Assembly: GCA_030407315.1 (NCBI GenBank)
Contig: JALQPE010001855.1
Span: forward strand, 62,001-126,000
Direction: 5' to 3'
Length of the DNA: 64,000 bases
Source of the DNA: Asparagopsis taxiformis
Lineage: Eukaryota; Rhodophyta; Florideophyceae; Bonnemaisoniales; Bonnemaisoniaceae
The stretch's first letter is position 1; every line of letters begins with the position of its first letter. Shown here one piece after another: positions 41,621 to 53,706 of the stretch. The notes below the pieces were generated by a model. That model was not told the origin of the DNA, searched no databases, and was given only the letters and a program-made list of their open reading frames with translations. The position numbers and the translations under genes were made by a program.

Positions 41621-44600
41621 ATGGCTGACCATGAACATTCCACCCCCGTTCCGCCTACTCCACAGATCCAGCACCAATTGGAAATACCAGAACTCAACAA
41701 TGGGAATTACATTCCATGGAAAATAACGGTGGAACATTTTGCTCGAGCCCAAGGTGTCTACGACCACTTGACCAACAACATACCTGTTCCGTCTGACCCT
41801 ATTATGGCGACCGAGCACTTCACCAAACACACACAAGCCCAATTGCTTGTACTATCCACTTTATCTCAAGACATCATGAAACACTACACCGACTCGGAAC
41901 TCCACGGACCTATTAGTGTTTTATACAACAAAATTCATCACCGAATGACCACCGTGAGTCCGGAAAAATCCCCTGAGAACCTACGCCGAAAAGCTCGTTC
42001 CATACATTGGTCACATTCTACCCCCATTTCTAATTTCATCAATCAGCACCTTGAACTTCGGACAGTCATGATCAGATCCAACTACCCCGAAATTTCCAAC
42101 GAGCAAACCACCATTCGTTTCATGCTGGAAGCCTTAGAAGGTCATTCCGAATGGACAACATTCCTACAAACCGTGTCAGCACACATGGATTTGAATCCTG
42201 ACCGACCACCCTCTCTTCATCACATCACTGCCATGATGCTCAAACACGATGACCTCCGCTCATGCTCTTCTATCTCCAACCAACCCACCAACCATTCTAC
42301 TCCTCCTCCCTTCATCCGAAACCCTCAACGATACTACCAACGCCGCAGCTATACTCGCCGCACACCCAAACCTCATCCCTTTCACCCCGAAAACCACATA
42401 CCAAGGCCACATGGCCACTCTGGCAGATGGTGCACCATGCATGGTACGAGCTCCCATGATACTTCCCACTGCAAAATGCGCAAGCGGCTTGAACGTCTTC
42501 CGCATACTTCCGACCACAAACAATTCCGCCGCACGCCGCCGCAAAACATTGGTCACCAAGCTATTGACCCCTCCGAAGGATATGATTCTCCTGCTCCACA
42601 CTCTGACTCCGATGACGTAAGTTCCAGTCAACATACAACTTACATTCTCGATTCCGGAGCAAATCGTACTCACCTCACTTCTCCCTCCACAGACATCCCC
42701 GTGAAACTGTCTTCCACAATATGCGCAGATGGCAGACGTGCACAAGTAACACATGGTGGACGAGCGTCAATTCCTGCGCTACAACACACTCCCCTCCCGG
42801 CACACGACGTCGTCGTGGCTCCCTCACTGCAGCATAATCTGCTATCCGTGGGCCAAATAGCCAAAACACACGACGTCATATTCCAACGGAAAACAGCTTT
42901 CATTAAAACACCATCTCCTCCCCCACCCAGCGACCAAATCGTAGCCACTGCTTCCAAGACGCGCGAAGGACTCTATCGTCTACGATATCCTAACCCACAC
43001 AAGTCGCAATTACGCCGCTTAAGAAGGAACAACAGGCAAAAAACGCTTGCCAATGGCGCACGAGCACTCCCTACCATACGAAAATCAAAACAAATCAAAC
43101 TATCCTCTACAAACAAGCCACCAGCTCAAACGCCAAATATAATTCCCAAGCGCCTTCGCAAATCGCGCTCACAGAAACGTTCTCAACCTATTACATTTCT
43201 CAAAAAGGTCATTTCCAAGAAGCCCCAATCTCAAAAACCTCGTATCCCTCCACGAACGCACCCAAGACTCAAGGCGGATCTACCGTCCACTATCAGAGAC
43301 TACCACAAGTGGCATCTTAAACTGAACCACATTCATCCAAACAAGATTCACTACATGGCTAAGAATGGCCTTGTTTCCAACATGCCTTCAACACTGCTCC
43401 GCACACCCCCTCGTGATTTCATCTGCTCTGGCTGTGCACAAGGAAAAATGCACGCAGCTCCATTCCGCCGCAAAGTACGCCTTGCCCCTATCGGTTCTCA
43501 CCTACACACCGATGTCTGCGGTCCCATGCCTCATAATTCCTTTTCCCGCAATCGTTTCTTCATTACCTTCCTTGACGAAGGCAGCAGATTCCTCACTCTG
43601 ATACCCATCAAATCAAAAGCGGACGTAGGCTCCACCCTATCTCAACACATCACTGACACACTCACTCATACCCCACACCGCATCACACAGCTCACCTCAG
43701 ACAATGCCAAAGAATACCACACACATTCCCTCACATCCTTTTACAAACAACACAACATCCACCTTCACCCTACCATACCTCACACCCCGCAAGAAAATTC
43801 TCTTGCCGAGCGAGTGAATCGTACAATCATGAACACAACCTGTACCACATCTCCCTCATCGATGACACTAACTGCCAAAACACCGTCGTTAACCTTTACG
43901 GAGCCCAAAAACGTAAAGCAAGCTCGATCCGCTCCAGACGCCAGGGAATGGGAAATTGCATGGAACGCAGAACTCGACAATTTGGAAGAGCGTGGTGTAC
44001 TGACGTACATACCCAAGACCGATGTCCCACCCAATACGAAGCTCCTCCCGGTTCAAACTGTCATAAAACTCAAAACTGACAGTGATGGTTCACCCACTAC
44101 CCGCAAAGTTCGCTGTACTATACGAGGTGACCGCCAAATTTCCGGCCTACACTACGATCCGGATGATTTATCTAGTCCAGTTGCCAGCCGCGAAGCGATA
44201 CGAACGGCCCTAGCACTTGCGGCTGCTCATAATTGGCACACCTTTCACTGGGACCTTGAAGCCGCATTCTTACATGAGCTGTTTACAGAAGATCGACACA
44301 TCTTCCTCCACCAACCGCGCCGTTTCGATGGCACTTTAAAATATCCAAATCATGTAGCCAAACTGACTGGAAACATGTATGGCAGTCGCCAGGCTTGTAA
44401 GATATTCACTGAAGGCCTGGCAGACTTTCTCAACGTCTCCGACTTCTCCCGCCTTACATCTGACACCTGCTCTTTTCTTCTCCGTCACCAAATTAACCCA
44501 TCCCACTTCGTCTTACTCGTCATCACGGTGGATGACTTCCTCGTGGTCTCTAACCATATTCCCCTTGTCAATAAGGTTAAAACAAGACTTCAACAGAAAT

Positions 44601-45492
44601 ATACTCTCAAAGATCTCGGACAAGTAACAAACATACTTGGCTGGAAAGTAGAACACTCAAAAGAAGGCATCAAGATTTCACAGCCTGGATACATCCAAAA
44701 TCTCATCGATCGCTTTGGACAAACTGATGCCAAACCCTTCCCATCTCCCATCGCTTCAGAAATCGTTGCCGACTTAAACAGTGAAAGCAAACCACTGGAC
44801 ACATCCACTTATGAATACAAAAGCCTTATAGGATCCCTTCGATACCTATGTGATTCCACCCGCCCCGACTTATCCTACATTGTAGGCTTCCTCGGCCGTT
44901 ACTCACATGCTCCGACACAACACCATTGGAAGGCCGCCATCCGTATTTTACGCCATCTCAAAACCTCCTCATCCAAAGGAATTCTATACCCTCGCGGATT
45001 CTCCACCGGCTTACAAGCTTATTCGGATTCCGACTTTGCTGCTTGCCCTGATACGCGCCGCTCTACCTCTGGATCCATCATATTTTACAACAGTGCACCC
45101 ATATCATGGCAGTCTCGCCGACAACGCAACGTTGTCACCTCTACACACGCAGCTGAATATATCGCTGCTTTCCAAACAACCTTACTACTCAAATCGATTT
45201 CTAACTTTCTCACAGAACTGGGACACGCGCAAACAGACCCAATTCCTCTCTATATGGACAACGCAGCTGCCATCAGTACTGCTAAAGCCAAATACCCCAC
45301 ACCAACCTCACGTCACATTGACGTCAAATTCCATTGGCTACGAGAACAGGTCAAACAAAAGTTATACTCCCTACACATATCCCTTCTGCGCAAAACCCAG
45401 CAGACCTATTAACTAAGGCTCTCAAGCCTGCACAATTCACTGCCAAGGTACAACTCCTTCGTCTGAATCCACTCACAGCGCGCGGCGACTGA
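41621..45492 (+). pseudogene. Copia E Gag-Pol with in-frame integrase deletion and a late frameshift
   Basis: The ATG at 41621 (MADHEHSTP) starts Gag. The zinc-knuckle variant WCTMHGTSSHDTSHC, protease ILDSGANRTH (near 42645), pre-integrase YHKWHLKLNHIHP with C-x2-C, and integrase HTDVCGPM, TSDNAKEY and ENSLAERVNR all follow in one frame. At about 43835 the frame jumps straight to EPKNVKQARSAP. About 145 residues present in B, the C-terminal part of integrase, are missing without a frame break. RT (TVDD near 44530) and RNase H are intact until a frameshift near 45365. The other frame then reads LTKALKPAQF and reaches the TGA at 45490-45492, inside the echo. Confidence 0.85.
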
Positions 45493-45521
45493 CGAATAAC
45501 TTCTCTTTTTCCGCGCTGTGA
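45473..45521 (+). promoter_or_regulatory. Echo stem-loop of element E
   Basis: TCACAGCGCG (45473-45482) pairs perfectly with CGCGCTGTGA (45512-45521). The loop carries CGGCGAC then TGACGAATAACTT (45490-45502), a copy of the 5' LTR start. The 3' LTR starts 45 nt after the echo. Confidence 0.75.
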
Positions 45522-45534
45522 CTACATCCAGCCT

Positions 45535-45646
45535 TTCCGAATAACTTACACATTTACAGTACTTACAGTCATCACAACACATAGATAAACCTCCGCCGAC
45601 GATCTCGGGGAGGAATAAACGGTCAAGCAACCACGTTTGTTTCACA
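45535..45646 (+). repeat. 3' LTR of element E
   Basis: It starts TTCCGAATAAC where the 5' LTR has TGACGAATAAC. The rest is identical. Confidence 0.95.
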
Positions 45647-45740
45647 AAGAAATAATAGGATTTCAAGGAACGCAGAAGTTATTTTAACTTCACAAGCGCT
45701 AGTAGAAGCACAAACGCAAATTGAAGGAGTGACAACGGTT

Positions 45741-45853
45741 TGTCGGATGATCATACCTAACTACCAACTGTAAGCAGAACGTATAGTATTTATAGGCGGC
45801 CGCACTCGCCGGCGGAAGTAAAGTCTTGGACATTGTTGACCTCGACGATAACA
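45741..45853 (+). repeat. 5' LTR of element D
   Basis: It starts TGTCGGATGATCATACC and ends CGACGATAACA, with a TATA-like AGTATTTATAGG and a NotI-like GCGGCCGC. Confidence 0.95.
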
Positions 45854-45873
45854 GGTTATGGTCCCAGCTCGCT
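45854..45873 (+). other. Primer binding site of element D
   Basis: GGTTATGGTCCCAGCTCGCT matches the initiator tRNA-Met complement at about 18 of 20 positions. It is the longest match of the six elements. Confidence 0.8.
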
Positions 45874-46193
45874 AACCACTTCTTCAACACCGCCCTCTCC
45901 TCCCCACCCGCCCATCACCCCTTGCACACCGCGCGACGCCCTACACCGCCGGACACCACCCAATACACAAAACACACCCTCCCTCGCACATCCAACACAC
46001 CCTTCCACTCCTCTCGCCCAAAATTGCTAACACACCCCCAACCCTTCCCCTTTCTCCCCCTCTCACAGCGCGCACATCGCGGCGACGGAGATACGTGAGA
46101 CACCGTGAGAGACAACTGGAACTTGACCGTCTCCCAGACGATCTGCTCGCACAAGCCACGTACGAAACGGAGCCTGATACACCCAACGCCCCA

Positions 46194-49100
46194 ATGACGG
46201 GACAACACCATCCCACACCAACCCCATCCACAGCACCGACCCCCACTCCTCCCACATCCATTCCCCACTTCGACATCCCACCCTTGACGCACACAAACCT
46301 TATTCAATGGTCCATCAGTGTGAAAAGTCATGCCTCCATCCATAACATACTCCCCTACATACTCGGTCCGACACCATCCACCCCGCAGGATCCTACAGAG
46401 TCGAAGCGGCACCAATACAACCTCTCATTGGCTCGCCTCCTCATCGTACCCCACATATCCCCCGCCGTACTCAAAACTATCAGCCCAAACATTCTATCCG
46501 GGAACCCTGCAGGCATCTACACCTATCTCGAAGATAAGCTGTCCATCATTCCCCCCCAACACTCCGAAGCCAATCTACGATACACCGCACAAAACTTGAA
46601 ACACACCCCAGGCAACCCCATCAACGATTACATCACTCGCCATCGCGACCTACGCGACACCATGCTCCAATCAGGCTTCCCTCACATCGACGACGAAACT
46701 ACTACAGTGCAGTTTGTCCTGGATGGCTTGAAGCATCTCCCTGAGTGGGCTCCTCTCATCAGAGAGCTAGCCAACTACCACAATTTCCACGACGGCCTTC
46801 GACCAAATCTAGATCTGGTATTCACCATGATCGTTGCACACGAACAAGCGGTGCCTGCACCTTCCCCGGCTCTCCCTGGATACACCACCCCTGCTCCACA
46901 TCCCTCACCACACCCGAAACCATACCCACCGTTCACCAACTCTACCCCCCCCCGTATCCCCCACACATCTACTGGCAATCCACTCAGTATGGCCACAACG
47001 CCCACGCCACACCGACACCCTACTATCGCGATAGAGGAAGACGTGGTCGCGGTCAAGGACGATTCGCGCGCCCGCCGTACCACAACACCGCGCAGAACAT
47101 ACCACCGCCGCCATGGCACCAAGGACTCTGGTGTACCTATCATGGCTCCCCACCCACAACACAAATATGTGCAGAGCAAAACTATACCACCAAAAACAAC
47201 ACAAACCAAACCAGGCGCAGCAAGCCAACTTCAGCATGCTGCCGCCTCCTATACACCCACCGTACCAAACCATAGAATATCCCCCAACAGAGAGCTTTCC
47301 AAATAACCTGCATAACGCACAGCACGAGTCACTTGAAACACACCTGCACGACAATCCAACCATCCCTCCCCACGTACATCAAATCCCCAACCCTCCACAC
47401 CAAGACAGCCCTCAAACTATACAGTCAGCATCTCCATACTCGAGCACAATAAATACCCCCACCTCTTCTTCCTATCTTCTCGACTCCGGTGCATATCCCA
47501 CCCACCTTCAACACCACCACCCCACAATGCACCCCACGCACACCAAAACAACGGTGGCGAACGGCCAACAGGTCCACATCACCCATGAGGGACCGATGCA
47601 CATACCTCTACGCAACCGGTGCACGCTCACGATCCCCAATGCAGTCACTATGCCTGGTGCCACTCACAACCTACTCTCCGTCAGCCAACTAGCAGAAAAT
47701 AATGACGTCATATTCCAACAACAGGCGGCGTACATCACAGCTCCCCAACCACCGCCCGACAAAACAATAATCCGCGCCACAGCACCGCGCAAAAACAAAC
47801 TATACTTCCTCCCCTCCCACTCACAACCCCCAACCACGTCTAACCCTTCTATCTCCAGCCGGCCACCCATACTCAAACATAACCCTACAAATTCACAGCA
47901 TACAGGCCACAGCGGTACCAATAACCGCGCAATATACCGCCCTGAATGTCACGGTGCCAGGACACACACCAAAACAGCAGCCCGCGACAAAAAAGTACCG
48001 CAAACACCGCATCCACCCGTATCGGCACCACCCCCCGCATTCAGGTCACGCCTAACATCTCCGAAACCATTCCGTCTCTCCACAGCACAACCGACTCACC
48101 CACATACACACACGCACCCTCCACTCCACACGGCGACCAAAACCCCCGCACCTGCAGTTGCGCGTCGTGCTGCAAATCCCCCTCTCATCCCACCATCCGT
48201 ACCCTCCAAGTCACAGCACCGGCAAAATCTACCACGCACCATCCATCCCAATCCCCGTCCATTACGAAAAACACCTTCCTTGACACATACCCCTCCTACC
48301 GGCCCCCGTCACTCTGTCGGACCACAAAGACGCACTCCGGTCTCCTCCATCCGCCCCCCAAGTGCCACGCGTAACAAATCTGTCCCAAATAACGAACAGC
48401 CACAACAGACCCTACCCCCACAGCATCCTTCAATGGCCAGCAACCAAGCGACACCAATCCGCACTCAAAATACCGTGTCTCCCTCAACCCTTTCAAAAAC
48501 ACAACAACTGCACATCCCCCGCGTCTTCTCACAATCCCCAAAACATACGTTAACCTCTCGAAAACTGACAGTGATTACCACACTTGGCACCTTCGCCTCG
48601 GCCACCTACACCCTTCCAGACTACATCAACTAGCAAAACAAGACCTAGTGAACGGCCTCCCACAAACACTCAAAAATCCCCCGCCACCCATGACGTGCAC
48701 AGGCTGTGCCGTAGGAAAACAACCTTCGGCACCCTTTCACAAGCACAAAGAGCGCAAAGCACAACTAGGATCACACATCCACACAGACATATGCGGTCCC
48801 TTCCCCATGCCCTCTATCAACGGCACCAGATACTTCGCGACCTTTACGGACGAGTACAGCCGATACCTACAAGTCCACTTCGCCAAACACAAAAACGAGG
48901 CCGCAGCCTACATCAAGCACCACATCTCTCATATTAACAGAAACTCCCCTTGCCAAGTTACTGACATCACAATGGACAACGCCAGCGAGTACTTCACCAA
49001 CGATCTCCGCCAATTCTATCTCGACAACAGCATTACACTACATCCCACAGTCCCTTACACCCCCCAAGAGAACGGAGTCAGCGAGCGAGTGAACCGTTCG

Positions 49101-51122
49101 CTCCTAGACATTACACGCGCGACACTTCTAACGTCAGGACTCCCTGAAAATCTCTGGGAATACGCAGTGCAAGCTGCAGCCGACAACATCAATCATTCGC
49201 CTCACTCATCGCACAAACAGCTTCCCATAACGAAATGGAACCAGACTACACCCAATGTCACGACATTCAAAATCTTCGGACAGCTTGGCTACGTACATGA
49301 CAGAAAACCCGTGAACAAACTGCAGCCAAAAGCAAAACTGGTCCATTACATCGGTCGCCTCGACCAACACCATTACAACATCTATGATCCCTCCAATAAC
49401 ACCGTACACCGGTGCCGCGCGACGGATTTCCGCGACTATATACCGACTCAAGACCCCACAGCAACTACAAAGGCGCCCACATCCACAACAACCGCCCTCA
49501 CCGCTGCTTCCGCGCAACCTACACGACACGCCGCATCATCATATTACGCGGACCCCAAAAATGTGAAACAAGCCAGGGCCTCCCCTGATGCAGCAGAGTG
49601 GGCAACAGCATGGAACACTGAGCTCGACACGCTCGAGTCGCGCGGCACCATCACGTATATCCCTGCATCGCAGGTCCCCGAAGGAACCAAGCTACTCCCT
49701 ATCAAAACAGTTCTTAAAACTAAGCGAGACGCAGACGGCAACCCTATATCACGAAAAGCTCGATGCAATATTCGCGGCGACCTACAGAAGGCCCACGAGC
49801 ACTATGATCCCGACAAAATATCCTCACCAGTCGCCGATAGAGACGCAGTAAGACTCGCTCTGGCACTAGCCGCCGCCAACAACTACACAGCCCATCATTG
49901 GGATCTCGACTCTGCTTTTTTGCACGAGGAATTCGGCGACGCCAAAACACTATTCATACACCAGCCTCAACGCTTCGATGGATCACACAAGTACCCAGGA
50001 TACGTCGGAAAGGTAACCGGAAATATGTATGGCGCTAAACAAGCCTGCCAGATCTTCACAACAGGACTCTCCAACCACCTACTCCTCAAAAACTTCACTC
50101 GCCTGACAAGCGATAGCTGCACTTTTATGCTCACTTGTCCACGTGATTCCAGCCAGTTTGTTCTCCTAATAATCACTATTGACGACTTTCTAGTTGTCTC
50201 CAACAACGACAAACTCCGTGAAACTACAAAACGTCATCTGCAAACTAAATACAGCCTCAAGGATCTCGGTCCAGTTAATCACATATTGGGTTGGAAAGTC
50301 ACACGCACACCTGATGCCATCAAAATATCACAACCCTCATACATCAAGCAGCTCCTCATAAAATACGGACTATCAGACGCTAAACCCGCGAAGTCACCTA
50401 TAGCCAGCGACATCCTGAACACAACTGAGAAGCTCACCGAACCGCTCGACACGAAAACACATGATTACCTCGCCCTAATCGGCAGCCTGCGATACCTCGC
50501 TGACTCTACGCGACCAGACATCGCTTTCATCACTGGATACCTCGCTCGATTCTCCACAAAACCACAAATCTTACACTGGCAAGCTGGAATGCGAGTATTG
50601 CGCTATCTGCAGCAAAGTCAGGACACCGGAATATCATACAAATCGCAAAAGACGGAAGACCTTATCGCATTCTCGGATAGCGATTTCGCGGCATGTCCAC
50701 ACACACGCAAATCCACATCCGGCACCGTTATCATGTACAATAACTCCCCCGTCGCGTGGAAATCTAAGCGGCAAAGATTTGTCACAACAAGTACGTGGCA
50801 CGCAGAATATGTTGCCGCCTTTCACACCGCTCAACACGTCAACTTCCTTCGCAACATACTCAGAGACATGCGACACCACAACAACCTCCCTACACCAATA
50901 TACATGGACAACGCGGGAGCCATTACAACTGCCAACACAGAATTCCCAACACCGAAGTCCAAGCACATCGATGTGAAGTATCACTTCGTGAAAGAGGAGA
51001 TCCAACGCAAACACATAACACTTCACCACACATCGTCGAGCTCCAACGCAGCAGACATCATGACAAAGACACTGAAACCAGCACAATTCAGCGCCAAGCT
51101 ACCGCTCCTACGCCTCACTTAG
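46194..51122 (+). pseudogene. Copia D Gag-Pol, three frame changes
   Basis: The first in-frame ATG is at 46194 (MTGQHHPTP). The frame upstream to about 46074 is open and its protein is conserved with C. Gag reads to a C9 run near 46950, where the frame changes. An Arg/Gly-rich stretch (RDRGRRGRGQGRF) follows, and the zinc knuckle near 47140 is split by a second change in a C-rich run. Protease LLDSGAYPTH is near 47480. A third change lies just before the pre-integrase motif near 48560. From there to TAG 51120-51122 the integrase, RT (TIDD near 50180) and RNase H are open. Two of the three breaks are at C runs, so read errors are plausible. Confidence 0.85.
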
Positions 51123-51123
51123 C

Positions 51124-51174
51124 ACACGTCGCGCGGCGACTGTCGGATGATCAATCCGTTACTACGCGCCGTGT
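51124..51174 (+). promoter_or_regulatory. Echo stem-loop of element D
   Basis: ACACGTCGCG (51124-51133) pairs with CGCGCCGTGT (51165-51174) with one mismatch. CGCGGCGAC then TGTCGGATGATCA (51141-51153) sit in the loop. The 3' LTR starts 50 nt after the echo. Confidence 0.7.
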
Positions 51175-51190
51175 CCGAACTGAGTCTCCG

Positions 51191-51303
51191 TGTCGGATGA
51201 TCATACCTAACTACCAACTGTAAGCAGAACGTATAGTATTTATAGGCGGCCGCACTCGCCGGCGGAAGTAAAGTCTTGGACATTGTTGACCTCGACGATA
51301 ACA
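51191..51303 (+). repeat. 3' LTR of element D
   Basis: It is identical to 45741-45853, including the terminal TG. Confidence 0.95.
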
Positions 51304-51308
51304 CGGTT

Positions 51309-52202
51309 GCCGTGCAGCCGGCACGCGACACGTGTTTATCTCGCAGGCTTGGTGACACGGCGCGCGTATTACCTAAGCTGAAAGCTCGCCGGCGGCCAGA
51401 CTCTGGAAGCCAGCTATGTATAGGCAATCCAGCCTCAAAATATGCACGCGCCAGTGCAACGCAGTCGCCCTTCGAGAGGCAAACATCCTGCTTCGCTGCC
51501 AGAAGGCAAGTTGTTGACGGAGCGTCACCCTCAGGAACGTCAATTCTGCAGACTAGTCGCTTGTTTTCGTTTGCTTTCGTTCCCCTCCCACCATCCCACT
51601 CTATCGTAGATCCTCAGTAGCTTAGTATGGACCGCTACTGGGGGCCTACCGCTACACGCTCAGGCAGGCCTCTCGGTCTGAAGGACTACAGAACTCCTAC
51701 CCCCCAGTAGCTGTCCGGAACGTTTCCGTAAACCCGGCAGTTATACTGCGTTCTACTCATGATCTTATCGAGGTTTACATCGAGTGTTGGGCGTTGAACG
51801 GAAGCGAAATGACGTTAATAATGAATGAATTATTGCTACTGTGCTGACTCTACGTATCATCACGTGATCATGTGATAATGAAACGTGAAGCACTGCACAA
51901 GCGATATCATTATCGATACCGGACCTTGCACAAGCCTTTAACCGCACTTCTATGGAACAGTTAAATTATTTGTACCTTTCGGAACAGATTCAGTGTTCCA
52001 GAGACGATCATCTCTTCTCATGCTCGGAGCTACGGATAGCTCCGTCCATTCTCTATATCTAGCTACGAACTGGAATAAAAAAGGGCAACAATCTTGACCC
52101 ACACAGATTGAACTCAATCCTAGCGTTGCTTCTCTATCAGCAGCCTACCTCTCTTGGACTCTCCTCTAGCGGAGTATCCATTCCCTACTGGCGATCAAAA
52201 CC
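51309..52202. other. Intergenic DNA with an inverted repeat and a possible solo LTR
   Basis: GCTACTGGGGG (51634-51644) and CCCCCAGTAGC (51701-51711) form a perfect 11-bp inverted repeat. From about 51840 to 52200 the sequence has a TATA-like TCTATATC and GAATAAAAAAG in LTR-like order, but no second copy exists in the window to prove it. No gene is seen. Confidence 0.4.
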
Positions 52203-52401
52203 CAGAGCTTCCGACTGTTGTAGTATGTGCGTCGCAGTGAAGGGGTTCGTAGCTCGGTGGTACGGAGAACGGAAGCACGAGAGAGCAATCGACTGCAGAT
52301 CGATAGTTCGATTTCAACCTCCATGGAGTGGGCCCATTGGCGAATCACTCCGACAGGTAAGCGCTCCACGTAACATCACACCAATGACCGTAACCAGTCC
52401 A
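52203..52401 (+). repeat. tRNA-Cys-bearing dispersed repeat, copy 2, deleted
   Basis: It aligns with 33613-33884 but lacks about 73 bp. The tRNA part survives only from the acceptor 5' strand to the anticodon arm (52243-52306), including the D-loop insert. The T-arm and 3' acceptor are gone. Its anticodon stem ATCGA/TCGAT is perfect, unlike copy 1. Confidence 0.75.
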
Positions 52402-52527
52402 GTTCTCCTCGTCCTCCACTTGTAATTCTATGCCGCCTGAGTTCCATCTTTCGTACACTACCTCATTCCTCCGCGCGCGCAATGATGAGATAAGGAGACG
52501 ATCTAAAGAGCGTCCATCTTAGCATTT

Positions 52528-52920
52528 ATGTCTTCACCGATACTAGCACTCCTCAATGTCTTTCCGATCACCAAACACCCTCACCATCTAGACATTCACA
52601 AGCAACTGGCACACGCAAGCATCCCAATTACAATCGTCTTTGGCCCTCCCAAAATCCACGTACACCGTCCTCGCAGTTTTGTCCATCTTGCGTCTACCCA
52701 TCGCCCAGTCACCGTCAACCAGTCCTCACCAGAGCTGCTTTCGCGTTTGTCCCCCCACTTCTTCATATTAGCCTCCGGCTTCGAACTGCCAGAGGCGGAC
52801 AAGGTAGCATTCATCACCGGCTCGCAACTGGGCCTTGCAATCGTCCTCCAATCTTGTTTCGGGTCGGAATATGTTTTCATAAAGGCTGTGCGCCAATATA
52901 CATCACAAAATGCTGCGTAG
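52528..52920 (+). CDS. Hypothetical protein, doubtful
   Basis: An ATG at 52528 opens 130 codons (MSSPILALLNVFPITKHP). No domain, signal peptide or homologue in the window is recognised. Its middle contains a moderately hydrophobic stretch. It may be a small host gene or a chance frame. There is no clear polyadenylation signal close to its stop. Confidence 0.3.
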   Translation: MSSPILALLNVFPITKHPHHLDIHKQLAHASIPITIVFGPPKIHVHRPRSFVHLASTHRPVTVNQSSPELLSRLSPHFFILASGFELPEADKVAFITGSQLGLAIVLQSCFGSEYVFIKAVRQYTSQNAA

Positions 52921-53706
52921 CTGCGCGTCTTTGTTTCCTCTATCTGGCAATGTACTTCGTTATACCGTTGCAATTGAACAACTATTGTCCCTTCGCCGTT
53001 TACTTTTCAGTAATCAAACTGCATCAATATGCCGGTGATGCGAAATAGCTCGTGTAACTGCAGTGCCGACAATGATTAAGTTGATCGGATTAGCCCTATC
53101 GAGATCTGTGCGAGCCCAGATCCAGACTCCAATGCTGTTCACCTCCGCGATTCTCTGTCATTCGGTGAACAAATTCCAATGCAAACAGTTGTTGTCCATC
53201 AGCGCGTGATTTTGTCTCCCATCAACTCTCGCTTCACTCAAAAATTTTCCACCCCAGGCCACCACAGTTCCTGGTACGCCCAATTCCGGCAGACCCGACG
53301 CCATCACACTCTCCCATCATGGCTCCTCCGATTGTCATTCCGGAACATGCAGCAGTTTCATCCGCATGTTCTCTTTCGTGTGAACTTACGATGCTCCCCT
53401 TCCTCACCTCCTCTATCGTTTTGTGGTTATGTGTCTCAGTCTACTGCGAGTTCCATCCCTCCATGTCCACTGATTCTCAAATACTTTACCACATTGAAAT
53501 CACCACAAATCATGCCCACTCATATCCCTCCTCTGCCTGATGCTCAGCAACCTACAAGCTATACCAAAGGCGCCCAAACCCTTCCACACTCACCTCTTCA
53601 CTCTGCTCAAGTTTCCCTAAAACGCCAGTAACCGCCACCAGCAGCACTCTTTATCACTCTCGCCACTTCATTGTTCCAGCTTTCTGCACACAAAAGCATC
53701 ACAGCT
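52921..53706. other. Upstream region of WD40 gene W3
   Basis: From about 53100 this is alignable with the region upstream of W1. It is C/T-rich near the gene and probably holds the promoter and leader. No TATA box is obvious. Confidence 0.5.

Larger units (their letters stand above)
41123..45646 (+). mobile_element. Copia element E, internally deleted
   Basis: LTRs of 112 bp (41123-41234, 45535-45646) are flanked by a perfect AAGAA duplication (41118-41122, 45647-45651). They differ only at positions 2 and 3. It is the same subfamily as B. Confidence 0.95.
45741..51303 (+). mobile_element. Copia element D, full length, identical LTRs
   Basis: LTRs of 113 bp (45741-45853, 51191-51303) are identical and flanked by a perfect CGGTT duplication (45736-45740, 51304-51308). 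The insertion is therefore recent, yet the coding region has three frame changes. Confidence 0.95.

Noticed and set aside
46945..46955. Programmed frameshift in Gag of copia D
   Set aside because: The related C and E have gag and pol in one frame, so the C9 run is more likely an error or mutation.
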